Shown: positions 9,401-17,673, numbered from the stretch's first letter. The stretch: DNA of 64,000 nt from JALYUS01 sp038231255 (GCA_038231255.1 JBBRLR010000008.1:1-64000); one strand, 5' to 3'. The notes: generated by a model not told the origin, from the sequence alone. Made by a program: numbers and translations.

Positions 9401-10238
9401 CGGTGAACGCGTGATATGCGGTCGTCGCATCAAGCACAATCGCGCCGAAAAGACGGTCGTCCACGAGAATTGGCACGAACAGTGCGGATTTCACGCCGTT
9501 CGCAACGAGCAGCGCCCGCTCCTCCTTAGACATCTGCGCGTCGGTCTCCACGTCCGCAATGGCGAGTGGGGTTTTTCGCTCGCGCAACCAGCGGAGCATG
9601 TCGCCCGAAGCGAGCGAGATGCGAAGGTCACGTTGGGTCGCATCCGGCGAGTGAGCCGCGATGAGCCGGAGCGCGTCGTTCCGGTCATCCGCGCGCCCAA
9701 CCGCGCCCTGATCGAGATGCAGCAGTTCGAGCAGGGCATCAAGCGCGTACTGGAAGATCGTCGGCAGGTCCTTCGTCTCATTGACCCGCAGGGCGAGCGC
9801 ATTGATTGCGGTGAGAGCGGCGTTGGTTTCTTCGAGGCGCTGCCGCGCGATGACGTGCGCGGTCGTCTCGACCAGCGTCAGCATCACGGCGTAGCAATGT
9901 CCGGCATCGTCGTGCAGCGGAGTCAAATCGTCGTTCCAGTAGGTGCGGCCGCGTGCGAAGCCATCGTATGCGTAATCCTGGAGATGGAGCGTCATGCCGG
10001 AAACGACCACGGACTGCACGGCGGCGCGCAACTGCGCCGGGGGAATGCCAACCAAAACGTCCAGGGCGGTATAGCCGGTGAGATCGCGGGCCGCCCATTC
10101 GGGGTCGAGCATCCGCTTGACCTGTTCGTTGGCAAGCAGAATCCGCAGCGTCTCGGACTCGATGACGAGGATGCCGACGGGCGCCGTCTTCAGGATCGTT
10201 GCGAGCAGTTCGTCCCGGACATCCGTTTGAACGCTCAT
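6471..10238 (-). CDS. Sensor histidine kinase with PAS and five GAF domains
   Basis: Large cytosolic two-component sensor of 1,255 residues. Order: PAS-like domain (about 10-125), five GAF domains (about 150-315, 320-490, 495-660, 670-835, 840-1010), each introduced by a repeated linker of the type TELATLNEVTIALAGSL, then HisKA with H-box HELRTPLNAIIGF (phosphorylated His1035) and HATPase_c with N-box NVLSNANKF, G1 DTGIGIG and G2 GTGLGLAL. No transmembrane or signal sequence, so the signals are expected to be intracellular small molecules, redox state or light; none of the GAFs shows an obvious chromophore Cys that I can assign. No response regulator gene is adjacent, so it is an orphan kinase. 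Start at ATG 10238. Confidence 0.93.
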   Translation of the reverse strand: MSVQTDVRDELLATILKTAPVGILVIESETLRILLANEQVKRMLDPEWAARDLTGYTALDVLVGIPPAQLRAAVQSVVVSGMTLHLQDYAYDGFARGRTYWNDDLTPLHDDAGHCYAVMLTLVETTAHVIARQRLEETNAALTAINALALRVNETKDLPTIFQYALDALLELLHLDQGAVGRADDRNDALRLIAAHSPDATQRDLRISLASGDMLRWLRERKTPLAIADVETDAQMSKEERALLVANGVKSALFVPILVDDRLFGAIVLDATTAYHAFTADEIALAETVGNQLAVAIRNAQLHDEMQQRMTELATLAEVGGTVAASLDFDEVVDRVLAAIAALIPHDRAFLMLDESVDALRVVASRPTSARGGPHVGERVPKRDSLNGWVFEHCEPICVADIRDARNMTRTYFPPTLDPQLRAVLCVPLVARGRAIGTIYLARYVADAYTDGDLERVRVVATQAAAAIENASLYREVSARATELATLNEVTIALAGSLTLADVLRRVLDEIVRVVPYDAAFVALPTADGVHLKVVSLNGRRNIHELGTEIPVEKSIIGRVFRQNEPALLSDLAAAHEWLAVAYPSVGKREVEAQAVIAVPLRVMEETVGVLYLARDRKDGYGPTDLERLLRFTPVMGVAIANAHLYTQSQQHIGQLQHLNDELETLQEVGLATTGTLDLPAVLRRVLAEISRVVPVQQGMICLDIPERGVLRVEAATGSVIEPLLGTEMQIDQSLNGTVYTRGETICVDNFWESDEWLARSYRINVQPDDLRSILCAPLRIGGQSIGTIYLAHGTPAVYQAEDIARIERYSNQVAVAVANARLFAQVRRQVDELRSLNDELQTMHEIGMAVSGSLDPAVVLPRVLSEIRQIIPAESGYVTLLEPDGITLRIVGDFGFEAPRTGERMPVGKSINGMIVQSRRTVRIGDVWADPAWRAAWHNAPAQIAPRMRNLLGAPLIVAGTVIGTLYLVHSATNIFTEEDAARLERYAAQTAIAVANARLYEQIQTQVAELRRLNTDLETANQHKSEFLATMSHELRTPLNAIIGFSELLADDIVINEDERRECLADIHSSARHLLSLINDVLDVAKIESGKMEMRLAAFVVADELREAERVMAPLVLANRQTLSVTVAPGTPPIYADRSRFRQIVLNVLSNANKFTPEGGRITVEADSDADAVRIRITDTGIGIGAEDAPKVFEAFRQIDGSLSRRYNGTGLGLALTRRLVELQGGTIDFVSEVGVGTTFTIELPAVTERIED

Positions 10239-10281
10239 CCTCCACCATCCACAATGCGGTTCAACTCAGGCAGTCAGCCAC

Positions 10282-11430
10282 TCAGTCCCGTAGGTGCGAT
10301 GGAGTGGTAGAGTCCAACAATTGATTTGCCACCATAAGTACATCACTCGCTTGAACGTGGTCGAGGCAGTTTCGTGACGGGCACCCCTGCGGCCTCCCCA
10401 GTGTATACCCCGTATAGAAACACGGCGAGCAGGCAATCCCGCTGCGGAGGACGACGACCCGCGCATCCGGTGGCACATCGAGCGCCCCCGGATTGCATTC
10501 GACGGCCCCGTACGGCGCCCACGCGCGATGATTCGAGGGGCCGAAGACGACGACGGATGGCGCGCCGACCGCCGCCGCTAGATGAGCCATCCCATTGTCG
10601 CTGCCGATAAAAAGCGCGGCATCGGCATAGATCGCCGCCGAGACGGCGATGTCGGATGTGCCGGTGAGATCGAGCGCGGGCGCCGGGCCGAGATACCGCA
10701 GCAGTTCGTCCGCCGCGTCGCGGGCATGGGCATCGCGCCCGCCGGTGACGACGAGCCGATAGCCGTCCGCCGCGAGCGATTGGCCGACCGCCGCCATGCG
10801 CGCGGGCGACCATTGCCGCGCCGTACTGAACCCGCCGATGCCGGGATGCAGCGCGATATATGGCGCGCCCGCACCGATCAACGCGCGGGCCGTCGCGGCG
10901 GCAGGTGCGGAGACCGCGACGGTCGGGCGCGAATCGCGCGCCGTCGCGCCGACGAGGCTGGCGACATCGAGCCAGTACGCCCACTCCGGCTTCGCGCCGA
11001 ACCCGTGATCGCGCGCCGTGTGCGTGAGGAAGCCGCCCCGACCGTTATCCAGCCCCGCGCGGATCGGCGCGCCGGTGGCGAGGGCGAGTGCGCGATGTTT
11101 CATCGCACCCCAGGTGGTCGTCAGGTGATGGAAGAAGAGCACAGCGTCGTAGTCGCGCGCGCGGAGCGTTTGCCCGAACCGCGCGAGGTCTCGCAACGCT
11201 TGCGGGTTGGCGACGCCGTGCGGCGTGTCGTACGCTTCTTTCGCCAGTATCAATATCTCAGTGACAGACGGCTCGCGTTCGAGCACGACCCGCGCACCGG
11301 GGGCGACGAGCGCGTCAATCCGCGCGTCGGGCAGCAGATCGCGGAGGGCGCGGATCGCCGGCAGCGTGCCGATGGCATCGCCGATGTCGGCCAACTTGAC
11401 GACGAGGACGCGGCGGATCGGTTCGATCAT
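10282..11430 (-). CDS. Glycosyltransferase family 9 (heptosyltransferase-like), copy 1
   Basis: A 382-residue GT9/GT-B enzyme resembling ADP-heptose:LPS heptosyltransferases. Seen: N-terminal KLADIGDAIGTLPAIRALRD, the acceptor-domain end around residue 180, then donor-binding motifs HPGIGGFSTARQWSPARMAA, LDLTGTSDI and FIGSDNGMAHLAAAVGAPSV, with a Cys-rich tail CSPCFYTGY...GCPSRNC shared in spirit with the other two copies. ATG at 11430 overlaps the stop of the upstream GT4 gene (ATGA), showing translational coupling. The true sugar donor cannot be read from sequence; in a monoderm Chloroflexota it would more likely decorate a wall or membrane glycan than LPS (inference). Confidence 0.88.
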   Translation of the reverse strand: MIEPIRRVLVVKLADIGDAIGTLPAIRALRDLLPDARIDALVAPGARVVLEREPSVTEILILAKEAYDTPHGVANPQALRDLARFGQTLRARDYDAVLFFHHLTTTWGAMKHRALALATGAPIRAGLDNGRGGFLTHTARDHGFGAKPEWAYWLDVASLVGATARDSRPTVAVSAPAAATARALIGAGAPYIALHPGIGGFSTARQWSPARMAAVGQSLAADGYRLVVTGGRDAHARDAADELLRYLGPAPALDLTGTSDIAVSAAIYADAALFIGSDNGMAHLAAAVGAPSVVVFGPSNHRAWAPYGAVECNPGALDVPPDARVVVLRSGIACSPCFYTGYTLGRPQGCPSRNCLDHVQASDVLMVANQLLDSTTPSHLRD

Positions 11431-12539
11431 CGCGCCGACGCTTCCAACACGGCGAGCGTTTCGCGCGCGCACCGCTCCCACGAGAACCGCGCCGCCCACT
11501 CCGGCCCGGCGATAGCAAGGCGGGTGCGCAGGTCATCATCCGTGAGCAGCCGCACAAGCGCCGCGCCAATTGCCGCCTCGTCCTGCGGGTCCACGAGCAG
11601 GCCCGCGTCGCCGATAATCTCCGGCAGGCTCGTCGTATTCGACGCGACAGCCGGCACCCCGTACGATAACGCTTCGAGCGCGGGCATACCAAATCCCTCA
11701 TAGAGCGACGGAAAGGCAAAAGCGTCCGCGCCGGTATAGAGCGCGGGCAGATCGTCGTCCGCCACGTAGCCCGCGAAGTGGACGCGATCCGTCAGCCCGC
11801 CCACCGCCACCGCCGCGCGGATCGGCTCCGCGAGCCAGCCCATCCGCCCCGCGATCACCAGCATGTGCGGCAGGTTCGCATCCACGACCTGCCGGAATGA
11901 CGCGATCAGCCTTTGAAGGTTTTTCCGCGGCTGTACAGTGCCGAGAAAGAGCACGTAGGGCCGGGAAATTCCCAAACGATCGAGCGTCGCCCGCGCACCC
12001 TCAGCAGATGGCCGGGTCGTTATCAGCCGCACGCCGTGATGGACGACAGTGATTTTCTCTCGCGGCATCTTGAGCATCGCGACCAGATCATCCCGCGTCG
12101 CACCGGAAACCGCAATCACCCGCCGCGCCGCCCGAACGCTCCACCGCGTGGACCAGTCCAGATAGCGGCGCGACGCGGCGGTATGCGCCGAGGGGAAATG
12201 CAGGTAGCCGAGGTCGTGGATCGTCACGACCGTCGCACGCGGATGGGCGAGCGGCACGACGTGTGCCGGGACGAAAAGCAGATCCGGGCGGTCGCGCATC
12301 ATCGCCCACGACAGCCGGAGATGCGTCCACAAGCGCGGAAAGGGGATTGCCCGCCATTCCCAGCGCGACGGCAGGGGCAGCAAATCGTCCGGCGGCGGGC
12401 CGGGCGCGTAGAGCAGCCATCGGTGTGGCGTTCCCATCGCCATCAGTGCGCGCAGCAGGAGAATGCTGTACTGCTCCGTCCCGGTGCGCAATGCGGGCAG
12501 CGTCCGGCTCGCATCCACGGCGATGGTCAGCGGACGCAT
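11427..12539 (-). CDS. Glycosyltransferase family 4
   Basis: A 370-residue GT4 enzyme (retaining, GT-B fold). It starts MRPLTIAVDASRTLPALRTG; the C-terminal Rossmann domain has PYVLFLGTVQPRKNLQRLI (start of donor domain), VHFAGYVADDDLPALYTGAD and the EX7E motif within EGFGMPALEALSYGVPAVAS. ATG at 12539 lies inside the end of the preceding GT9 gene (13-bp overlap), and its stop overlaps the next GT9 start, so the four glycosyltransferases are a tightly coupled operon. Long open extension upstream of 12539 is only the antisense-free alternative frame of the GT9 gene and was left out. Confidence 0.9.
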   Translation of the reverse strand: MRPLTIAVDASRTLPALRTGTEQYSILLLRALMAMGTPHRWLLYAPGPPPDDLLPLPSRWEWRAIPFPRLWTHLRLSWAMMRDRPDLLFVPAHVVPLAHPRATVVTIHDLGYLHFPSAHTAASRRYLDWSTRWSVRAARRVIAVSGATRDDLVAMLKMPREKITVVHHGVRLITTRPSAEGARATLDRLGISRPYVLFLGTVQPRKNLQRLIASFRQVVDANLPHMLVIAGRMGWLAEPIRAAVAVGGLTDRVHFAGYVADDDLPALYTGADAFAFPSLYEGFGMPALEALSYGVPAVASNTTSLPEIIGDAGLLVDPQDEAAIGAALVRLLTDDDLRTRLAIAGPEWAARFSWERCARETLAVLEASAR

Positions 12540-13729
12540 GGCAGCGCGAGCAGGCGGTCGGCGACGGCAAGGACATCCGCCGCTTCGAGAATCGTCAGGC
12601 AGGGCGGCGCGGGCGGGCGGGTGAGCGAAAGATCGCCGCAGCCGAGGCAGGGGATGTCGCGCCGGTCCGCCGTGATCGCGACGTGCCGCGCCGGATCGCC
12701 CCACGGCCCGAACTGCGCGACATCGGCGGGGCCGTAGAGGTGGACGGTCGGCGTGCGGACGGCGACGGCGAGATGCAGCGAGCCGCAGTCCGGCCCGAGG
12801 ACGAGCGCGGCCCGCTCGTAGACCGCGCCGAGGGTCGGGAAGTCCGTTTTCCCTGCGAGATCGAGCGCGGGATGGGCCATCGCCGCCGCGACCGCCCCGG
12901 TCAGCGCTTCGTCGCCGGGCGCGCCCGTCAGCACAATCGCCGCGCCGTGCCGCGCCGCGAGTGCGTCCGCCACTTGCGCCCACCGTTCCGGTCGCCACTG
13001 CTTGACGGGCGCGCCCGCGCTCGGATTGATGGCGATCAGCGGCGTGTCCAGCCCCCAACCATTCAGCAATGCCGTCGCCTTCTCACGTGCCGCTTCTGGC
13101 ACGCGAAAGAGCATCGGGTGCGCCTTCATCAACGCGCCATCGTCGGCGGGTAGGGCGCGAGGCGGTTGCCCGGTCGCCCGCGCGATCAGGGCCTCGACGA
13201 GCAACAGATTTGCCCGTGCGGCGTGCATACGGGGAACAAACGGGAGCGCCTGCGTGAGCGCGGGCCGCGTGTCCGGGTGGTCGAAGCCGAGGACGAGCGG
13301 GATACGCGCGACGCCCGCCGTGCCGCCGCCCCACCAGTGATCGGGGCGCAGGATTAGCGCGGCATCGTAATTCCCCTCCCGGAGATGCCGCGCCATGAAC
13401 CAGAGGTCCACATACGGTCGCACCGGGTGGGGTTTCGGGCCGCGCGTGATGCCGGGGAAGCAATGCGCCTCGACCGCGATCCCTTCCGGCCCGTTATAGG
13501 CGACGGGGCAGGACGACGGATCAACATAGAGCGTCACCGCGACATCCGGCAGTGCCTCCCGCAGCCGGACGAGCGCCGGGGTGAGCATCAGGAGGTCGCC
13601 GAGATGATCCGGGCGGATCAGGACGACGCGACGCACCGCTTCGAGCGGCGGCGGCTTCCAGAGTTGCACAAACAACCCGCCCACCCGCATCATCCCACGG
13701 CGCGCAAGGTACTGGGGATTGACGTTCAA
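12527..13729 (-). CDS. Glycosyltransferase family 9, copy 2
   Basis: GT9 enzyme of about 400 residues. Motifs: RRVVLIRPDHLGDLLMLTPA near the N terminus, INPSAGAPVKQWRPERWAQV in the donor domain, LDLAGKTDFPTLGAVYERA, LVLGPDCGSLHLAVAVRTPT and a Cys-containing tail IPCLGCGDLSL. Start choice: a TTG at 13729 overlaps the stop of the upstream GT9 gene (TTGA) and has GGAG seven bases before it; alternative ATG codons at 13693 and 13690 would give about 388 residues with all catalytic motifs intact. Expressed with its neighbours as one unit, judging by overlaps. Confidence 0.87.
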   Translation of the reverse strand: MNVNPQYLARRGMMRVGGLFVQLWKPPPLEAVRRVVLIRPDHLGDLLMLTPALVRLREALPDVAVTLYVDPSSCPVAYNGPEGIAVEAHCFPGITRGPKPHPVRPYVDLWFMARHLREGNYDAALILRPDHWWGGGTAGVARIPLVLGFDHPDTRPALTQALPFVPRMHAARANLLLVEALIARATGQPPRALPADDGALMKAHPMLFRVPEAAREKATALLNGWGLDTPLIAINPSAGAPVKQWRPERWAQVADALAARHGAAIVLTGAPGDEALTGAVAAAMAHPALDLAGKTDFPTLGAVYERAALVLGPDCGSLHLAVAVRTPTVHLYGPADVAQFGPWGDPARHVAITADRRDIPCLGCGDLSLTRPPAPPCLTILEAADVLAVADRLLALPCVR

Positions 13730-14799
13730 AGCGTGGCTCCAACCAACTGATCGGCGGCGGCGCGCACCGCCCCGACCGTCACCGCGTTCATGCAACGTAT
13801 CGTACCGCAGGTGCAGGCAAGCCTGCCACGCCGGAAGCAGGGCGACCACGGCGCCCGCCCGATAACCATCATCCCCCGCCCGCCATACAAGCCGTATTGC
13901 CGCGCATCCGTCGGCCCGAAGATGCAGAGCGTCGGCGTGCCACCGGCGAGTGCGCAATGGGTCGTGCCGGAGTCATTGCCGATGTAGCGCGTCGCGTGAT
14001 GCGCCACCGCTTCGAGCATCCCGAAATCGAGTGTGCCGGTCAGATCAACCGATGCGCGTCGCATCGCGGCGCGCACCTGTTGGACCGCGTCGGCATCCGT
14101 CTCCGCACCGAGCAGCAGCACCGTGCCGCCGTATGCCTCCAGTAGACCGTCCGCGAGGGCGGCGAAGCGATCCGGCGGCCAGCGTTTCGGCGTTAATGCC
14201 ATGCCGGGATTGACGCCGCCGCCCGGATGGATCGCCCAGAGCGGGCGCTGCCAGCCCCGCTCCGCAATCATTTCTGCAACCCGCGCGATGGCCTCGGCGG
14301 GTGGGCGATAGTCTGTCCCCTGTCCCGGTATGGGCGGCGCGCCAATCGCGGTGCCGACACGCCCGTACACATCCGCTTCGTGGATGGAGTGATCGTCCGG
14401 CGTGATCGCCACCCGATCGGTGTAGAGAAAGCCGCGACCGCCGCTATCCAGCCCGACACGCCGCCGAATCCCCGCCAGCGCGACGAGCAATCCGAGCACG
14501 GGCGAACGATCCGGTACGAGCGCGCAATCGAAGTCCGCCGCCCGCAGCCGCCCCGCCCATGCCTGCAGATCGCGCAAGCCAATCCGCGACGGCACCGGGA
14601 GCATCGCGTCCACATGCGGGTTGTCAATGATGATCGTCGCGGACCACGTGCCCGCCGCAAATGTCAGATGGCTATTGGGATATGCCGCCTTGATCGCCGC
14701 GAGCAGCGGCGTCGTGAAGAGTACATCGCCCATGCAGCACGGCTTGAGGACGAGCAGACGCCGTGGCTCTGCCCATCCCCCACGCGGCGGTCGTGTCAA
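13726..14799 (-). CDS. Glycosyltransferase family 9, copy 3
   Basis: GT9 enzyme, 357 residues from a TTG at 14799. Motifs: RRLLVLKPCCMGDVLFTTPL, IHPGGGVNPGMALTPKRWPP, VDLTGTLDFGMLEAVAHHAT, YIGNDSGTTHCALAGGTPTL and a Cys-rich tail CFRRGRLACTCGTIRCMN. The reading frame stays open upstream to about 14900 with protein-like sequence (WPLDIAWSEWARDAAIG), but no canonical start codon with a ribosome site lies there, so the N terminus is uncertain and could be longer. It is the first of the four coupled glycosyltransferase genes; the gap to fabZ (14800-14989) carries a hairpin. Confidence 0.85.
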   Translation of the reverse strand: MTRPPRGGWAEPRRLLVLKPCCMGDVLFTTPLLAAIKAAYPNSHLTFAAGTWSATIIIDNPHVDAMLPVPSRIGLRDLQAWAGRLRAADFDCALVPDRSPVLGLLVALAGIRRRVGLDSGGRGFLYTDRVAITPDDHSIHEADVYGRVGTAIGAPPIPGQGTDYRPPAEAIARVAEMIAERGWQRPLWAIHPGGGVNPGMALTPKRWPPDRFAALADGLLEAYGGTVLLLGAETDADAVQQVRAAMRRASVDLTGTLDFGMLEAVAHHATRYIGNDSGTTHCALAGGTPTLCIFGPTDARQYGLYGGRGMMVIGRAPWSPCFRRGRLACTCGTIRCMNAVTVGAVRAAADQLVGATL

Positions 14800-14945
14800 C
14801 GGCCAGCAGAGCAGACGGAGCAGCCGACAGACTGTCCCAATCGCCGCATCGCGCGCCCACTCCGACCACGCGATGTCGAGTGGCCATTGTGTGTTTGATA
14901 ATAGTAAGCGTGTGATCGTCGCCGTTTCTCCGTTATCGCATTACT

Positions 14946-14969
14946 CCCCTTCCCCACGGGGGGAAGGGG
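14946..14969. repeat. Hairpin repeat, family 2
   Basis: CCCCTTCCCC (14946-14955) pairs perfectly with GGGGAAGGGG (14960-14969). It is one of several CCCTCTCC/GGAGAGGG-type hairpins found between genes here, and sits just after fabZ, where it may end or stabilise the transcript. Confidence 0.65.
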
Positions 14970-14989
14970 ATGCCCTCTGGGCAGTAGGG

Positions 14990-15427
14990 TTAGGATTCCG
15001 GCGCATCGCCCACCGCAAATGTCAACTCGCCGCGCGCCGCAAGTTTGCCATCCACCGTCGCGGTCGCCTGCCCTTTGCCGATGCCGCGCCGCATCGCGTC
15101 CAGCGTCACGGCGAGGCGGAGTGTGTCGCCAGGTCGCACCTGCCGCTTGAAACGCACGCCATCTATGCCGGCGAAAAAGGCCAACTTGCCCGCGAACTCG
15201 TCCATACTGAGGAGGGCGACCGCGCCGACCTGCGCCAGCGCCTCGACGATCAGCACGCCGGGCATCACGGCGTATTGCGGGAAATGGCCGGGCACCCAGA
15301 AAGCATCGGCGCGCACATCCAGTTCGCCGACGGCGGATTTCCCCCGCTCCAATTCGACGATCCGGTCCACGAGCAGGAAGGGCGCGCGATGGGGGATAAT
15401 CGCCTCGATTGCCGTCCGGTCAAGCAT
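14990..15427 (-). CDS. fabZ: 3-hydroxyacyl-ACP dehydratase FabZ
   Basis: Dehydratase of the type II fatty acid cycle; it removes water from (3R)-hydroxyacyl-ACP to give trans-2-enoyl-ACP. The 145-residue hotdog-fold protein matches family length and shows PHRAPFLLVDRI (residues 12-23) and the active site GHFPQYAVMPGVLIVEALAQ with catalytic His48 and Glu62. ATG at 15427 follows GAGGTGCAGC. It stands apart from other fatty acid genes, between a small membrane protein gene and the glycosyltransferase operon on the same strand. Fatty acid or lipid A-type synthesis cannot be distinguished, although fatty acid synthesis is the general role. Confidence 0.94.
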   Translation of the reverse strand: MLDRTAIEAIIPHRAPFLLVDRIVELERGKSAVGELDVRADAFWVPGHFPQYAVMPGVLIVEALAQVGAVALLSMDEFAGKLAFFAGIDGVRFKRQVRPGDTLRLAVTLDAMRRGIGKGQATATVDGKLAARGELTFAVGDAPES

Positions 15428-15451
15428 GCTGCACCTCGGCCCCTCTTCCGA

Positions 15452-15595
15452 CTATTCTTTGGTACGCGCCGACGCTTCATCGCGCCGCGCTGCCCGTCGC
15501 CGCGCAATCGTCTGACGGAGCCGCACCTGCCGCACGACGAAGAGCACGAGCAGAACGATCAGGGCGATGATGATATAGAGATAAATCGAGAGCAC
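15452..15595 (-). CDS. Small single-span membrane protein
   Basis: A 47-residue product from a GTG at 15595: one strongly hydrophobic helix (IYLYIIIALIVLLVLFVV) followed by a basic tail (RQVRLRQTIARRRAARRDEA), the orientation expected for N-out/C-in. No ribosome site is convincing, and a longer frame to 15667 runs through a family 1 repeat remnant, so I favour the shorter form. Lies between purA and fabZ on the same strand. Function unknown. Confidence 0.45.
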   Translation of the reverse strand: MLSIYLYIIIALIVLLVLFVVRQVRLRQTIARRRAARRDEASARTKE

Positions 15596-15631
15596 CGCGC
15601 CAGTCCTTGTCGGAGTCGCCAGCCACTTCCA

Positions 15632-15660
15632 GTGGCAGCAGGCTTTCCAACCTGCCACCG
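15632..15660. repeat. Family 1 hairpin repeat, partial
   Basis: GGCAGCAGGCTTTCCAACC followed by TGCCA: a short relative of the dispersed repeat, placed just downstream of purA. Confidence 0.45.
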
Positions 15661-15670
15661 ACCTCACACA

Positions 15671-16975
15671 TCAGGAGATCGCCGCCGCTTCGCGCACGAA
15701 CGAGCCGCGCCGGACGAGTTGCCGCCGCTGCTGCCCAACACCGACGAGGACGATCTCCGCACCCAGCAGTTGCTCCAACCGCTCGATGTACGCCCGCGCA
15801 TTGGCGGGCAGATCATCGGCGGTCTGGGCATCGGCGGTATCCGTCTGCCAGCCCGGCCACTCCTCATAAACAGGCTCGGCCCGCGCGTACACCTCGGCGA
15901 GTGTCGGAATCGTTTGCACCATCTCACCGTTGATGCGGTACCCCGTGCAGACCTTGATCGCCTCGAACGCACCGAGTACGCCCATGCCGGTGAGGGCGAT
16001 GCGCGCGATGCCGTTGAGCCGCACGACGTAGCGCGCCGCCACCGCGTCGAACCAGCCCGTGCGGCGCGGTCGGCCCGTCGTCGTGCCATACTCACGACCC
16101 AGACTGCGGATTTCATCGCCAATAGCGTTCGTCAGTTCGGTCGGCATCGGCCCGGCGCCGACGCGCGAGCAGTACGCCTTGAAGACGCCAAGTACCGTCG
16201 TCACCTGCCCCGGTGCGATGCCGGTGCCGAGGCACGCGCCTGCCGCCGTCGGCGAGGAGGATGTGACAAACGGATAGGTGCCGAAATCGGGGTCGAGCAG
16301 GGACGCTTGCGCCCCCTCGACGAGCACATGCTTCCCGGCGTCCAACGCATCCTGGATTAGCACTTCGGTCTGCGTCACGTATGGCCGCAGACGCTCGCCG
16401 TACGCCAGCATCTCCGCGACGAGCGGCTCCAGCGCGACCGGTTCGGCGCGGAAAATCTTGACGAACTGGTCGTTGCGGTAGGGCAGGACGAAAGCGAGGC
16501 GGCTGCGGAGCGCTTCTTCATCGAGCAAGTCCGCGACCCGGACGCCGGTGCGCGCCATCTTGTCCATGTACGCGGGGCCGATGCCACGCCGCGTCGTGCC
16601 GATGGCCGCCTCGCCTCGCCGCTCCTCTTCGAGGGCATCGAGCGTCGGGTGGTATGGCATGACGAGGTGCGCCTTGTCGGAGATATGGAGGTTCGAGAGG
16701 TCAATCCCGTGCGCGGCGAGGGCATCCATCTCTTTGATCAGCGTCTGCGGGCCGATTGCCATGCCGTTGCCGAGGACGCAGATCGTACCGGGCGTGAAGA
16801 TGCCGGACGGGATAAGGTGAACAGCAAAGGTGCCCTGCTCGTTGATCACCGTGTGGCCGGCGTTGGAGCCGCCCGTCGCCCGCGCGACGATGTCCACATC
16901 GCGCGCCAGCGTGTCGGTAATCTGCCCCTTTCCCTCGTCGCCCCACTGTCCACCCAGCACCACCGTGACCGGCAT
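15671..16975 (-). CDS. purA: Adenylosuccinate synthase
   Basis: Catalyses GTP-dependent joining of IMP and aspartate, the first committed step to AMP. The 434-residue protein has the P-loop-like GGQWGDEGKG (residues 8-17, with catalytic Asp), GGSNAGHTV with the catalytic His, the IMP loop IGTTRRGIGPAYMDKMAR and the GTP-binding end NGIARIALTGMGVLGAFEAI; family length is about 430. ATG at 16975 follows GACGAGGGTACG. Residues upstream of this ATG in the open frame are not conserved and were excluded. Monocistronic or leading the small membrane protein, fabZ and GT genes on the same strand. Confidence 0.96.
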   Translation of the reverse strand: MPVTVVLGGQWGDEGKGQITDTLARDVDIVARATGGSNAGHTVINEQGTFAVHLIPSGIFTPGTICVLGNGMAIGPQTLIKEMDALAAHGIDLSNLHISDKAHLVMPYHPTLDALEEERRGEAAIGTTRRGIGPAYMDKMARTGVRVADLLDEEALRSRLAFVLPYRNDQFVKIFRAEPVALEPLVAEMLAYGERLRPYVTQTEVLIQDALDAGKHVLVEGAQASLLDPDFGTYPFVTSSSPTAAGACLGTGIAPGQVTTVLGVFKAYCSRVGAGPMPTELTNAIGDEIRSLGREYGTTTGRPRRTGWFDAVAARYVVRLNGIARIALTGMGVLGAFEAIKVCTGYRINGEMVQTIPTLAEVYARAEPVYEEWPGWQTDTADAQTADDLPANARAYIERLEQLLGAEIVLVGVGQQRRQLVRRGSFVREAAAIS

Positions 16976-17184
16976 CGTCGTACCCTCGTCTATCATGCGG
17001 GCATCGCGCCCCGCGCGTCGTTTTCGCTCAGTGGGGTATGGTTTACCCGCACGAGTGTAGCCCATCCCGCGATACCCCGCAAACCCACTTGGGAACCGCT
17101 GGTGTTGTTTCACACGATTCATGTAGAATGGACAAACACTTCGCTACGCACCTTTTCCGAAATTATCGCTGAAGGGTTTATTCC

Positions 17185-17673
17185 GTGAACGACGCAGAGG
17201 TAACGCGATGGCGCGAAGAATTCCTGGAACTGTTGCGCGAAGAGTACAGACACGACTTCACTGATCGTCTCGTCGAGGGTGGCCTCGAAGCAATTATAAC
17301 TGAGTATAGCCCCGCCATTCCATCTGAAATACAAGAAATACTATGCGACTACAATCGGGAAACCGCAGAGAAACGGAAGAAAATATTGACGAGAGCGGGG
17401 GAAACCCTTCGGGAGATACAAGTTACTACGGACGGCGATTGTAAGTCCTTGTCTACTCAACGACAGAAAGCCTTACGAGATTGGATTTGGGAGTGGCGCA
17501 ATGTCGATCGCTCAAAGGGTGCCGCTAAACCAATCGTCTGGACAGGTAGCGATGGACAAGATCCCAGTGATCGCTGGTCAAAGCCTCGTTCTGTAGGCGA
17601 AGTGCTGATAACTCATGCAGAATACTGCGAGCGGAAGGGAAAGTACCGACATCTCCTTGACACACTAGCATAG
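17185..17673 (+). CDS. Hypothetical protein in an AT-richer patch
   Basis: A 162-residue charged, soluble protein from a GTG at 17185, rich in Glu, Arg, Trp and Lys (for example VTRWREEFLELLREEYRHDF and KALRDWIWEWRNVDRS). No family recognised and no Shine-Dalgarno site is evident. Base use differs from its neighbours: codons such as AAA, ATA, TTA and AGA are frequent and overall GC is visibly lower than in purA or coaX on either side. This suggests recent acquisition. It lies alone between divergent purA and coaX. Confidence 0.6.
   Translation: MNDAEVTRWREEFLELLREEYRHDFTDRLVEGGLEAIITEYSPAIPSEIQEILCDYNRETAEKRKKILTRAGETLREIQVTTDGDCKSLSTQRQKALRDWIWEWRNVDRSKGAAKPIVWTGSDGQDPSDRWSKPRSVGEVLITHAEYCERKGKYRHLLDTLA

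Noticed and set aside
12540..13058. N-terminal extension of the GT4 gene
   Set aside because: The extra 170 residues are an Arg/Ala-rich alternative frame of the GT9 gene; the GT4 motif sequence begins at the ATG at 12539.
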